From Flammeovirgaceae bacterium UBA4659 (GTDB lineage Bacteria > Bacteroidota > Bacteroidia > Cytophagales > Cyclobacteriaceae), in contig DHLV01000010.1 of assembly GCA_002405445.1 (NCBI GenBank), positions 15,369 to 28,164 on the forward strand: 12,796 bases of DNA, read 5' to 3'. This document shows positions 1 to 7,951 of this stretch, one piece after another; position 1 is the stretch's first letter, and the number at the start of each line of letters is the position of its first letter. The notes below the pieces were generated by a model. The model did not search any database, had not been told where the DNA came from, and was given only the letters and a program-made list of their open reading frames with translations. The position numbers and the translations under genes were made by a program.

Positions 1-2747
1 GCCAGTTCATATTTCGCTTCTGCCCCATACTCGTCTTGAGCTGCATTCACGGTTGCCAGGAATTCGTCTTTGGCATTTTCAAAGTCACCTTTGGCCTTGG
101 CTACCTTTCCGATAAACAATAAAGCCTTGTTAGACGCACCGGCATTCACGCTGCCCCTGTCCAAAATCGTTTCGGCATATTTCTTTGAAGAGTCGTACTG
201 GGCCAACAGGTAATGGCCTTCCATCAAGCCATTCCATGCTTGGTGCTGTTCCTTTTTGGTTGCTGCCACGCGGGCAAGTTTTTCAAAATGTTGAATGGCC
301 CGCGCATAGTTGCCTTGCTTAAATTCTATTTCTGCCATCCTCGCCACCACTCTGTTGGCAAAAGCAAAGGAAGGGTCAGAAGATAAATCAGTGTAAATCG
401 CGAGTGCCTGTGGCATCTCCCTGATGCGGTAATAGGACTCGGCCTGGTAATACCTGGCATCCGACAAGCGGGGACTTTGGGCATATTTGCTGATGTAACT
501 GCCTAACCGCGCAATGGCTTTCGGATAATCTTCGTTGAAATACAAATTCTTTGCGGTCTCAAATTCCACCGACTCAATACCTTCGGCATCGGGGTTCGAT
601 TGCGTGATCAGATCAAAATACTGGTCAAACTCTGCAGAGCGCCCCGCCAGGTTCAGCGTTTCCTGCAGTTGAAGCAACACATCTTTAGCAGCCGGGTGGT
701 TGGGGTAATTTCTGATTGCGCTGATGTAATCGTCCGATGTTTTGTTGTAATCCTTCAAATTGAAGTGTGAAGCAGCCCTGCGTGTGTAAGCATAAGGTGT
801 GAACCTGGATGACGGGTATGCGGCTATCAAACCTGAATAGTCTTTCACCGCGGCAGCATATTTGCCCTGCTCAAACTCCAGCTGTGCCTTTTGGAAATAA
901 GCAGCATCCAACCAGTTTGACAGCGGGTAGGTTTGAATAACATAGTCCAATTCAGTGATTGCGTCTGCATATTGCCTTTGTATGCCCAATATTGTGCCGG
1001 CTTGCAGGTGCGCATAGTCGTGATCGGCAGCATGCATCGCAATCGCCTTGCGATATGTTGCCAACGCCTCGGCATACGATTTTGAAACAAAGTAGCAATC
1101 AGCCAAACGCAAAATACCATCGGCCAAATTGGGCTGCCCCTTGGCAGACTTGTTCACAAACTCCTTGAAACGAAGAAGTGCTTTGTCGTACTGTTGTAAG
1201 TTGTAGAAACAATATGCTAACCCATAGCGGGTCCTCTGGATCAAGTCAGTGTTGTGAAAATCTTTCAATTCGACCACACGCAGATACGCGGCCGCTGCTT
1301 CATGGTATTTCTTTTGAATTGATAGCGCTTCACCATTCCAAAAGCTTGCTTCTGCCACATAATCGACATCAATTGGGTAGCTGAGTGATCGTTCCAAAAA
1401 CTCAGATGCTTGCTGATAGTCATCCTTGTTAAAAAAATCCAAACCCTTGAGCATCGTTGCTTTTTGATAGGCACGTTCAACGTTTTTGCTCTTGGCAGGT
1501 AGCGACTCAATGTACGCTATGGCTTTATTAAAGTTGCTGGCATTCACATAAGCTTGCGATAACAACTCTTTTATTTCGAATGTGTGCGTGCTGTTGGGGA
1601 AATCCTTTAACAGTCGTTCAAACTCTGCGATCGCCTGGTCTGGCCGGCCCATATCATAAGAAACCTTGGCATACATGAATGAGGCCTCTTCAACCAAACG
1701 ATGATCTGAGCTATATTTTCTGGCAATGTCAAAGCTGGCAAGTGCCATTGGCTTTTGCCCCTGCTTGAGATATAAAGAACCTAGATAATACGCTGAGTAA
1801 TAACCAATTGAATCATTATCAACAAAAGATAACTTTAAGTATTTGATGGCCGCTGCCTCCTGGTTTTGCAGATATGCTGCAAAGCCCGCCCGCAACAGCA
1901 CAACCTTGCCGGCAGTTTCTTCACGCCCATCCAGGCATCGATTGTACCCCAGCAAGGCGCTTTGATAATCTCCCTTTTTGAAGTGCGCTTCCGCGGAAAG
2001 CAGGGATATCTCATCTCCGTTCGTTAACTGATCTGATGAAGGCAACGATGACGTGTAGGCGAGCAGTTCGTCATAACTCCTCTTTTTATAGTAGATGTTG
2101 GTTATCAGATAGGGTACCAAACGGGCATACGAATCGCTCTGCGCTGCTCGTTTCAAATCCGTGAGCGCACGCTCGAAGTCTCCCTGGCCGTACTCTACAA
2201 AACCTGCATAATAGCTTGCGGCCGCTCCGTATTGTCCGCCAACAGACTTAACAAAATTGAATTGTTCAAGAGATTCGACCAGAGACTTTTGGCTGAACAA
2301 ACAATACCCATAACGAAACCGCCCTGTATTTTGCTGATCGGCACTGAGTACTGAGAAATCTGCTTTTGCAAAATATTCAGTTGCCTTTATGTAATTCCTT
2401 TCATGATAAAAGAAGTTGGCAAGATCGAAGTTGGCCAATGCAGCCTTGGGGTGCATAGGGTGTTGAACCATGAAGTCACTGAATAACTTCTCCGCATCTG
2501 AATGAAAAAGATTGAGGCTGCAAAAAGCCAGAAAGTACTGCGCGTCAATTGTTCGCAGGTTATCGTGCGGCTGGCTGGCGACCATTGCTGCGAAATTCTC
2601 GCGGGCTGCACCAAACTGACTGCGCTGCATCAGTTCGATACCCTTCTTAAATAGCCACTCGGGCTTTTGTTGGGTAAGCAACTCTTGGGCGTGCGAATGC
2701 AGTGCAGGCAAAGCGCACAACATGGCAATCAGATAAAAACGAACCAT
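1..2747 (-). CDS. Exported tetratricopeptide-repeat (TPR) protein, C-terminus beyond the left edge
   Basis: Reading the minus strand from the ATG at 2747 gives one open frame of 915 codons to the window edge, with no stop. The first 21 residues, MVRFYLIAMLCALPALHSHAQ, form a short signal peptide with likely cleavage after HA. Cys11 is preceded by Leu, so this is not a lipobox and the product is probably periplasmic. The rest is almost entirely helical repeats of TPR type: pairs of helices with Tyr/Ala/Gly at the usual spacing, for example SAYYLGSLYLKQGQKPMA and YYAGFVEYGQGDFERALTDL. At least a dozen units are recognisable. There is no enzymatic domain. TPR arrays are protein-binding scaffolds; proteins of this size with BamD/YbgF-like repeats are common in Bacteroidota, mostly of unknown role. 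The ATG at 2747 is preferred over the one at 2723 because it supplies the basic N-region of the signal peptide. It lies 204 bp downstream of holA and could be read from its own promoter or by read-through. Confidence 0.9.
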   Translation of the reverse strand, partial: MVRFYLIAMLCALPALHSHAQELLTQQKPEWLFKKGIELMQRSQFGAARENFAAMVASQPHDNLRTIDAQYFLAFCSLNLFHSDAEKLFSDFMVQHPMHPKAALANFDLANFFYHERNYIKATEYFAKADFSVLSADQQNTGRFRYGYCLFSQKSLVESLEQFNFVKSVGGQYGAAASYYAGFVEYGQGDFERALTDLKRAAQSDSYARLVPYLITNIYYKKRSYDELLAYTSSLPSSDQLTNGDEISLLSAEAHFKKGDYQSALLGYNRCLDGREETAGKVVLLRAGFAAYLQNQEAAAIKYLKLSFVDNDSIGYYSAYYLGSLYLKQGQKPMALASFDIARKYSSDHRLVEEASFMYAKVSYDMGRPDQAIAEFERLLKDFPNSTHTFEIKELLSQAYVNASNFNKAIAYIESLPAKSKNVERAYQKATMLKGLDFFNKDDYQQASEFLERSLSYPIDVDYVAEASFWNGEALSIQKKYHEAAAAYLRVVELKDFHNTDLIQRTRYGLAYCFYNLQQYDKALLRFKEFVNKSAKGQPNLADGILRLADCYFVSKSYAEALATYRKAIAMHAADHDYAHLQAGTILGIQRQYADAITELDYVIQTYPLSNWLDAAYFQKAQLEFEQGKYAAAVKDYSGLIAAYPSSRFTPYAYTRRAASHFNLKDYNKTSDDYISAIRNYPNHPAAKDVLLQLQETLNLAGRSAEFDQYFDLITQSNPDAEGIESVEFETAKNLYFNEDYPKAIARLGSYISKYAQSPRLSDARYYQAESYYRIREMPQALAIYTDLSSDPSFAFANRVVARMAEIEFKQGNYARAIQHFEKLARVAATKKEQHQAWNGLMEGHYLLAQYDSSKKYAETILDRGSVNAGASNKALLFIGKVAKAKGDFENAKDEFLATVNAAQDEYGAEAKYEL

Positions 2748-2846
2748 CCGGGCTTTTCCCTCAAAACACAAAATGCAAGCGGATATTGTACATGCCAGTT
2801 TAAAAAAAATCATCTGCGCAAAAAATAGTTGAACACTACACGCACT

Positions 2847-2854
2847 CAAATTTA
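2847..2854 (-). promoter_or_regulatory. Candidate Bacteroidota -7 element (TAAATTTG) upstream of the TPR gene
   Basis: On the minus strand, TAAATTTG matches the Bacteroidota -7 consensus TAnnTTTG and lies about 100 bp before the TPR start codon. The -33 partner is poor. TTTG at 2867-2870 is only 12 nt away, and CTTG at 2871-2874 is 16 nt away, both shorter than the usual spacing of about 19. The surrounding gap (2748-2951) is AT-rich and holds no credible ORF, RNA gene or strong terminator hairpin after holA. Confidence 0.3.
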
Positions 2855-2858
2855 CACA

Positions 2859-2870
2859 TTTGAATTCAAA
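2859..2870. promoter_or_regulatory. 12-bp perfect palindrome TTTGAATTCAAA, possible operator
   Basis: TTTGAATTCAAA is a perfect palindrome four bases upstream of the TAAATTTG candidate, in the only gap of the minus-strand cluster. Its position would suit a regulator binding site for the TPR gene. A 12-bp AT-rich palindrome can also arise by chance, so function is inferred from location only. Confidence 0.25.
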
Positions 2871-2951
2871 CAAGAATGTATCACGTGGAAAGAAATTTAC
2901 CTGCACGAAGTGGGTAGTTGATAATATGGGTGTAGTGAATTTCGATAAATA

Positions 2952-3974
2952 TCAGACTATCAATTGAAAAATTAACTCCTTCAAAATCTGACTTTCATCT
3001 TCGCTGCCAGTGTTTACTCCCTTTAGTCTAAGGTCTGCATTTTTCAATAACGAAATGTTTTTGACAACTTGTTGGAGTGAAAATTTCTGTAAAGCGTAAC
3101 TATAATCTTTTGCTGCAAACGGACTGATCTTGAGAATGTTAACTAAGCCTTGTCCTGACTTGTCTGCAGCGCCATGTGCCGCCAACACTTTACTGAAGAA
3201 TGAAAACAAGAATGCAACAATGGGGATTGCGGGATTCTTTTTCACATTGCCTTCATAATAGTAAACCATCTTGGCAAGTTTGTACGTATCCTTTTGAATG
3301 AGTGCTTTCTGAAGTTCGAAAATATTATACTCACGGCTCATGCCTACCTGTGCCATCACCTTCGCTGAAGTGATGGTGTGTGTTACTTCCGTGCTGATGA
3401 GTATCTTATCGATTTCATTGGCCATGCGACTCAAGTCTGGGCCGACACATTCTGCCAACACCTGAACCGCCTCTCCTTCGATGCTGCAGCCTCTGTCGTT
3501 TACATACTGCAAAATGAAATCGGGCAATTGATTATCATATACCTTCTTAAAAGTTGCCGATCCGGGGAGTTTGTCGAGCTTTTTACCCAGTTCTCTGCGC
3601 TTGTCTAACGTCTTGTGTTTGTGGCAAAGCACCAAAACGGTTGAGGGTACGGGCTTGGAGGCGTAGTCCAGCAGTAGTTTTGCAGATGCTTCTTTTTGCA
3701 AATCGGGGATATCCTGCGCTTCACGCACGATCACTACCTGCCGCTCAGCCATCATCGGAAATCGTTTGGCATGGTTGAGGATTACATGCACGGGGGCATC
3801 CTTTCCGTACAGCACCACCTGGTTAAACGATTTTTCAGATTCATTCAGCACATTGCTCTCAATGTAGTTGGAAATCAAGTCAATGTAATAGGGTTCCTCC
3901 CCCTGCAATAAGTATATAGGTTCGTATCTTTTTGCCTGCAGATTTGCAAGCATTGATTTCGCTGTCGTATCCAT
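2952..3974 (-). CDS. holA: DNA polymerase III, delta subunit
   Basis: The 340-residue product matches the usual length of the delta subunit (about 340), the clamp-loader component that opens the beta sliding clamp. Family landmarks are present. An N-terminal segment YLLQGEEPYYID (residues 21-32) sits where other AAA+ proteins have the P-loop but lacks the GxxxxGK[ST] pattern, as expected because delta does not bind ATP. The RFPMMAERQVVIVREAQ stretch (71-87) follows, then the region around VGPDLSRMANEIDKI (177-191), and a C-terminal collar domain ending with GVNTGSEDESQILKELIF (319-336). The ATG at 3974 is 3 bp after the TAA of the upstream rhomboid gene, so the two are probably co-transcribed and translationally coupled. 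Nothing is truncated or unusual. The link with a rhomboid protease is likely positional rather than functional. Confidence 0.93.
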   Translation of the reverse strand: MDTTAKSMLANLQAKRYEPIYLLQGEEPYYIDLISNYIESNVLNESEKSFNQVVLYGKDAPVHVILNHAKRFPMMAERQVVIVREAQDIPDLQKEASAKLLLDYASKPVPSTVLVLCHKHKTLDKRRELGKKLDKLPGSATFKKVYDNQLPDFILQYVNDRGCSIEGEAVQVLAECVGPDLSRMANEIDKILISTEVTHTITSAKVMAQVGMSREYNIFELQKALIQKDTYKLAKMVYYYEGNVKKNPAIPIVAFLFSFFSKVLAAHGAADKSGQGLVNILKISPFAAKDYSYALQKFSLQQVVKNISLLKNADLRLKGVNTGSEDESQILKELIFQLIV

Positions 3975-3977
3975 CGG

Positions 3978-4550
3978 TTAGTTGTGTCGGATCTTCCTTT
4001 TATGGGCTAAGTTAAAAGCTGTGACCACACCCACCAAAGTTCCGGCCATGTGAGATTCCCACGACACAAACGGATGGGTTGGCAGCACTCCATAAAAAAT
4101 TCCTCCGTAGGCAACCATCACCCCTATCGATATCACCAAAGAGAGAAAATCTTGTCGCAACAACCCAAAAACAATGAGAAAAGCTGCCAACGAATAAATC
4201 AGCCCGCTAGCGCCAATGTGGTAGGAAGGGCGCGGGCTAAAGACCCACACGAGCAGATTGGTAATGAAGTAGCCCCGAACGAACACAACTTTCCCGATAC
4301 CATCGTAGAAAAAAAACAGCAGCGTGCCCAAAAACAGGAGTGGAAAAGTGTTTGACAGCAGGTGCAGGTAGCTGCCATGAACCATAGGTGCAGTCAAAAT
4401 ACCCACCAGGCCCCACAAGCTGCCGGGTTTGATGCCCAGAAACGACAGATCGGTATGTAAGAACAGTTCGATGGAGAACGTGAGCCACATGATAAAGACC
4501 AACTGGAACGGCAAAGCAGAACTTGCGTAAACACTTTTTGTATTCGGCAT
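3978..4550 (-). CDS. Rhomboid-family intramembrane serine protease
   Basis: The product is 190 residues from the ATG at 4550. It is very hydrophobic, with about six predicted membrane helices, and carries the complete rhomboid active site. HLLSN (His63 to Asn67) is the helix-2 oxyanion motif, GASG holds the nucleophile Ser115 in helix 4, and SHMAG holds the catalytic His167 in helix 6. It is a minimal bacterial rhomboid core with only a short basic tail (KRKIRH) and no extra domain. Rhomboids cleave single-pass membrane proteins within the bilayer; the substrate cannot be predicted. The frame extends to a TTG at 4571, but that codon lies inside the candidate -7 element, so the ATG is preferred. 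No Shine-Dalgarno is evident. It is the first gene of a minus-strand unit with holA and is divergent from the response regulator. Confidence 0.9.
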   Translation of the reverse strand: MPNTKSVYASSALPFQLVFIMWLTFSIELFLHTDLSFLGIKPGSLWGLVGILTAPMVHGSYLHLLSNTFPLLFLGTLLFFFYDGIGKVVFVRGYFITNLLVWVFSPRPSYHIGASGLIYSLAAFLIVFGLLRQDFLSLVISIGVMVAYGGIFYGVLPTHPFVSWESHMAGTLVGVVTAFNLAHKRKIRHN

Positions 4551-4567
4551 GGCCACAAAAGTAAATG

Positions 4568-4609
4568 CCAAATTTAGTTTTCCAATTATGATTTACTTTC
4601 TAAATTTGG
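4568..4609. promoter_or_regulatory. Symmetric divergent promoter region with a 10-bp inverted repeat
   Basis: CCAAATTTAG (4568-4577) and CTAAATTTGG (4600-4609) are perfect reverse complements separated by 22 nt. Each arm contains TAAATTTG facing outward: 4569-4576 on the minus strand towards the rhomboid gene, and 4601-4608 on the plus strand towards the response regulator. Each matches the Bacteroidota -7 consensus TAnnTTTG. On the plus strand, the T-rich run TTTT (4578-4581) sits 19 nt upstream and could act as a weak -33 element. No clear -33 TTTG exists on the minus strand. The arms could equally be the two half-sites of a dimeric regulator. A second minus-strand match, TACTTTTG, lies at 4556-4563. 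Confidence 0.45.
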
Positions 4610-4637
4610 GAAATCTGTTGGGAATTTTTCTTTGCAG

Positions 4638-6011
4638 ATGCCTAACTTTATGTACGAGAAAGATCCTGTCAAAATCTTTGTGGTTGAAGATGATCCGGCC
4701 TACACAAAATTTATGAAGTATGTGTTGTCGCTGAACCCCGATTTCGAAGTGGAACACTTTAAGAGCGGTCAAGAATGCATTCGTCAGCTTCACAAGAAAC
4801 CCAGCGTTATCACATTGGATTATTCCTTGCCCGATATGTCTGGCGAAAAGGTGCTGAAAGCGATACGCGAGTTTGATCCGGATATCAATGTGATCATCGT
4901 ATCAGCTCAGGAAAAGATTGGTACCGCTGTTGAACTGTTGAAGTTGGGCGCTTTTGACTACATCGCCAAAGAAGAAGACGCCAAAGAACGGATACTTAAT
5001 TCGATCAAAAATGCGCGCAACAAAACCTCGTTAATCCGAGAAATAGACCGACTGAAGCACGAGATCGAAGTCAAATATGAGTTTGAAAAAAGCATCATTG
5101 GCAACAGCATCGCCATCAAAAAAGTGTTTGGGTTGTTGGAGAAGGCTGCCAAGACTCAGATCACCGTTTCCATTACCGGGGAGACAGGAACAGGGAAAGA
5201 ACTTGCCGCAAAAGCCATTCACTACAATTCAAAGCGAAGGAACAAGCCTTTTGTAGCAGTCAATGTCGCGGCTATTCCCAAAGAGTTGATTGAAAGCGAG
5301 CTATTCGGGCACGAGAAGGGTGCGTTTACGGGTGCCTTGCAAAAACGGATCGGTAAATTTGAAGAAGCTGAAGGGGGCACGATCTTCTTGGATGAAATTG
5401 GTGAGACGGACTTGAGTTTACAGGCAAAACTTCTGCGGGTGCTACAGGAAAAAGAGCTCACGCGCGTGGGGGGAAATCAAGTAATCAAGCTAGACGTACG
5501 GGTGTTGGTGGCAACACACCGCAATCTACATGAAGAAGTAAAGAACATGAACTTCAGGGAAGACCTCTACTACCGCCTTCTGGGTCTGCCCATTCACCTG
5601 CCACCCTTGCGCGAACGCGGGCAGGACATTCTGTTGCTTGCAAGATTCTTTTTGGATCAGTTTGCAAAAGAAAACGGGCTAGCGAAGATCAAAATTGCAA
5701 ATGATGCACAAGACAAGTTGCTCAAGTACCCCTACCCCGGCAACGTACGCGAGCTCAAATCGATCATCGATCTGGCAGCGGTGATGTCGGATGGCAATGA
5801 ACTGCAGCCTAAGGACATCACCTTCAATACCATCGTCAGCGAGAGCTTGTTTATGCTTAAAGAGATGTCGCTGCAGGAATACAACTACCGCATCATCAGA
5901 AGCTACCTCACCAAATACGATGATAATGTTATTGAGGTGGCCAAGCGATTGGATGTTGGTAAGTCTTCAATTTACAGGTATTTGAAGGAAATGGAACAAG
6001 CTGGTATCTGA
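4638..6011 (+). CDS. NtrC-family sigma-54-dependent response regulator
   Basis: This 457-residue regulator receives phosphate and activates transcription by sigma-54 RNA polymerase. An N-terminal receiver (about residues 11-125) has the acidic pair Asp18/Asp19, phospho-acceptor Asp61, Ser89 and Lys111. After a charged helical linker (about 126-150) comes an AAA+ sigma-54 interaction domain (about 151-375). It has Walker A GETGTGKE (181-188), the sigma-54-contacting loop GAFTGA (228-233), Walker B GGTIFLDE (246-253) and the arginine-finger region FREDLYYRL (306-314). A Fis-type helix-turn-helix (about 412-450, EVAKRLDVGKSSIYRYL) ends it. All residues needed for ATP hydrolysis and remodelling are present. 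Lys111 is followed by Glu, not the usual Pro. The frame starts at a TTG (4632), but ATG 4638 is preferred, and ATG 4650 is also possible. Its stop overlaps the kinase start by 1 bp, so the kinase is its likely phosphate source. Confidence 0.93.
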   Translation: MPNFMYEKDPVKIFVVEDDPAYTKFMKYVLSLNPDFEVEHFKSGQECIRQLHKKPSVITLDYSLPDMSGEKVLKAIREFDPDINVIIVSAQEKIGTAVELLKLGAFDYIAKEEDAKERILNSIKNARNKTSLIREIDRLKHEIEVKYEFEKSIIGNSIAIKKVFGLLEKAAKTQITVSITGETGTGKELAAKAIHYNSKRRNKPFVAVNVAAIPKELIESELFGHEKGAFTGALQKRIGKFEEAEGGTIFLDEIGETDLSLQAKLLRVLQEKELTRVGGNQVIKLDVRVLVATHRNLHEEVKNMNFREDLYYRLLGLPIHLPPLRERGQDILLLARFFLDQFAKENGLAKIKIANDAQDKLLKYPYPGNVRELKSIIDLAAVMSDGNELQPKDITFNTIVSESLFMLKEMSLQEYNYRIIRSYLTKYDDNVIEVAKRLDVGKSSIYRYLKEMEQAGI

Positions 6012-7951
6012 TGAACTCCCTCGCACAATATGTGAGTAAAGGTGGTTTTTTTCGAGCCGTGGTAGAAGATGGATCAGACTTGATCTTCATCGTAGATTAT
6101 CAGGGAAAGATTCTTTACCACAACAACTCTGTCAAAGGCACTCTCGGATACAAAGCGAAAAGCCTGGTGGGCAAGAATTTCTTTGATTACATCCTCCCGG
6201 AAACCCGGCTATCTTTGATCGCAACGTTCAACAGAATCAAACGCAAACTTTTTCAAGAGGGCATTGAATTTCAATTTCTTTGCAAGGATGGGTCGTACAA
6301 ATACCTGGAGTTCAATTCCATTAACCTGAAGCCAAGGGAAAAAATGGAAGGCTTCATTTTAGACTGCCGCGATATCACACAACGTAAAAAAGATTCTGAG
6401 GAACTTCAACGCGCACAAAAGGCAAAAGAGAAGTTTTTGGCAAACATCAGTCACGAAATTCGCACACCCATCAACGGCATTGCAGGCATGGCCGCTCTGC
6501 TCACACAGAACCCGAGCGATGCTGAGCAGTCTCTATACCTCAGCGCCATCCTAAGCGCCTCTGAGAATCTCAAAGTGATCATCAACGACATTCTTGATCT
6601 TTCCTCCATCGAGTCGGGCAAATTGAAATTTGAGAAAATTGCCTTTAACCTCAGCGAAATGTTCTCTTCACTCAAGAGTACGTTTGACCATCAGGCGCGC
6701 GAAAAGCGCATTACCCTTCATTGCGATCTGCAACCGGAAGCAAATCTATTAGTAGTTGGGGACCCTGTGAGATTGAATCAAATATTGATCAACTTGATCA
6801 GTAACGCCTTAAAGTTTACGCACCGCGGCAGCATTGTGGTGAAGTGCAGAGTTGAAAAGCAAGAAAAGAAAACGATCTACCTGCGCTTTGATGTTGTTGA
6901 CACCGGTATTGGGATTCCGCAAGACAAACTCACGACAATTTTTGAAAGCTTTAGCCAGGCCGATGCCAGCGTTACACGCAAGTATGGTGGTACTGGTCTT
7001 GGGCTTACGATTGTCAAGCAGTTAGTTGAACTGCAGGGTGGGCACATTTCGGTCAGTAGTGTGGTCGACCAAGGGTCTACGTTTTCATTTACATTGCCAT
7101 ACGTGGTGAGTTCACTCAAATCATCAGGCTCGCACGCCTACGTGGCAAAGGGCATCACCGGCAAATCCCTTGGCGGGATGCGTGTGCTATTGGTGGAAGA
7201 TAACGACATCAATCGCCTGTACGCCACCACTATTTTGAAGAATTGGGGGTGTATCGCATCGGTTGCTGAAAATGGTTTTGTAGCTGTAGAAAGAGTAAAA
7301 GACGAATATTTTGATGCTGTGCTGATGGACGTACAGATGCCGGTGATGGATGGTTTTGAGGCAACAAAAGCAATCAGATCACTGGAAGATTCCACTAAGA
7401 GCAGTGTTCCCATACTTGCCCTGACTGCCAATGCAACGCACAGGGACTATGAAAAATGTCTTGCCGAAGGCATGGATGATTGCATCACCAAGCCATTTAC
7501 TCCGGATGACTTATTCAAAGCACTGAGTCGGTACAAGCCGGCCGCGCAAATGCAAGCGCCAATGTCTGCACAGGAAAGGAAGGGGCAGCCATTGAGGAAA
7601 TCCCAAATCGACCTGAGTTACCTTGAGACGATTTCCAACAACAACACGGGCTTTATCACAGAAATCATCGATACGTTTATTTCGACTATACCTGAGCATC
7701 TGTACCAAATCAATGCTCATTTGAGCAATAACGAGAACCGAGAGTTGGCAAGGGTTGTACACAAAATCAAGTCGTCATTATCACTGCTCGGGTTACAAGA
7801 CGCTAAAAATATGGCGATACAAATCGAAACCTACTGTAAAGACGCATCTCAAACTTCCAACCTTAATAACACCGTGCGGCTTTTCATCGACTCGCTGCAG
7901 TTTGAGGTCAGCCACTTAAAAGAAATCAAACGCCAATCTACTGCTGGTTAA
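6011..7951 (+). CDS. Soluble tripartite hybrid histidine kinase (PAS-HisKA-HATPase-REC-HPt)
   Basis: The 646-residue product has no signal peptide or membrane segment, so it should act in the cytosol. In order: a PAS sensor domain (about 12-125, ending in the typical DITQRKK); a HisKA dimerisation domain with H-box ISHEIRTP and phospho-accepting His148; a HATPase domain with N-box Asn265, G1 DTGIGIP (297-303) and G2 GGTGLGL (326-332); a receiver (about 390-508) with Glu396/Asp397, Asp440 and Lys494; and a C-terminal HPt domain with HKIKSSLSLLG and His584. All catalytic residues are present, so an internal relay His148 to Asp440 to His584 is expected. The HPt would then pass phosphate to Asp61 of the regulator encoded just upstream. 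Start ATG (6011-6013) shares one base with the regulator's TGA, suggesting coupled translation. The architecture resembles ArcB/BarA without the membrane part. The PAS ligand is unknown. The 3' end overlaps the convergent adhesin gene by 14 bp. Confidence 0.93.
   Translation: MNSLAQYVSKGGFFRAVVEDGSDLIFIVDYQGKILYHNNSVKGTLGYKAKSLVGKNFFDYILPETRLSLIATFNRIKRKLFQEGIEFQFLCKDGSYKYLEFNSINLKPREKMEGFILDCRDITQRKKDSEELQRAQKAKEKFLANISHEIRTPINGIAGMAALLTQNPSDAEQSLYLSAILSASENLKVIINDILDLSSIESGKLKFEKIAFNLSEMFSSLKSTFDHQAREKRITLHCDLQPEANLLVVGDPVRLNQILINLISNALKFTHRGSIVVKCRVEKQEKKTIYLRFDVVDTGIGIPQDKLTTIFESFSQADASVTRKYGGTGLGLTIVKQLVELQGGHISVSSVVDQGSTFSFTLPYVVSSLKSSGSHAYVAKGITGKSLGGMRVLLVEDNDINRLYATTILKNWGCIASVAENGFVAVERVKDEYFDAVLMDVQMPVMDGFEATKAIRSLEDSTKSSVPILALTANATHRDYEKCLAEGMDDCITKPFTPDDLFKALSRYKPAAQMQAPMSAQERKGQPLRKSQIDLSYLETISNNNTGFITEIIDTFISTIPEHLYQINAHLSNNENRELARVVHKIKSSLSLLGLQDAKNMAIQIETYCKDASQTSNLNNTVRLFIDSLQFEVSHLKEIKRQSTAG

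Noticed and set aside
845..1510. Several short frames on both strands within the TPR region
   Set aside because: All are shadows of the continuous TPR reading frame, which extends from 2747 to the left edge and has strong protein-family support.
2780..2805. TGGCAT and downstream TTGC on the minus strand before the TPR gene as a sigma-54 site
   Set aside because: The GG and GC dinucleotides are about 20 nt apart, far from the fixed sigma-54 spacing.
2900..2951. Terminator downstream of holA
   Set aside because: Only a 3-bp stem (CAC-GAA-GTG) was found, with no GC-rich hairpin followed by a U tract.
4618..4635. Possible sigma-54 -24/-12 promoter (TTGGG followed by TTTGC) before the response regulator
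   Set aside because: GG at 4621-4622 and GC at 4634-4635 are 11 nt apart rather than the required 10, the rest of the -24 box does not match, and transcription would start inside the coding region.
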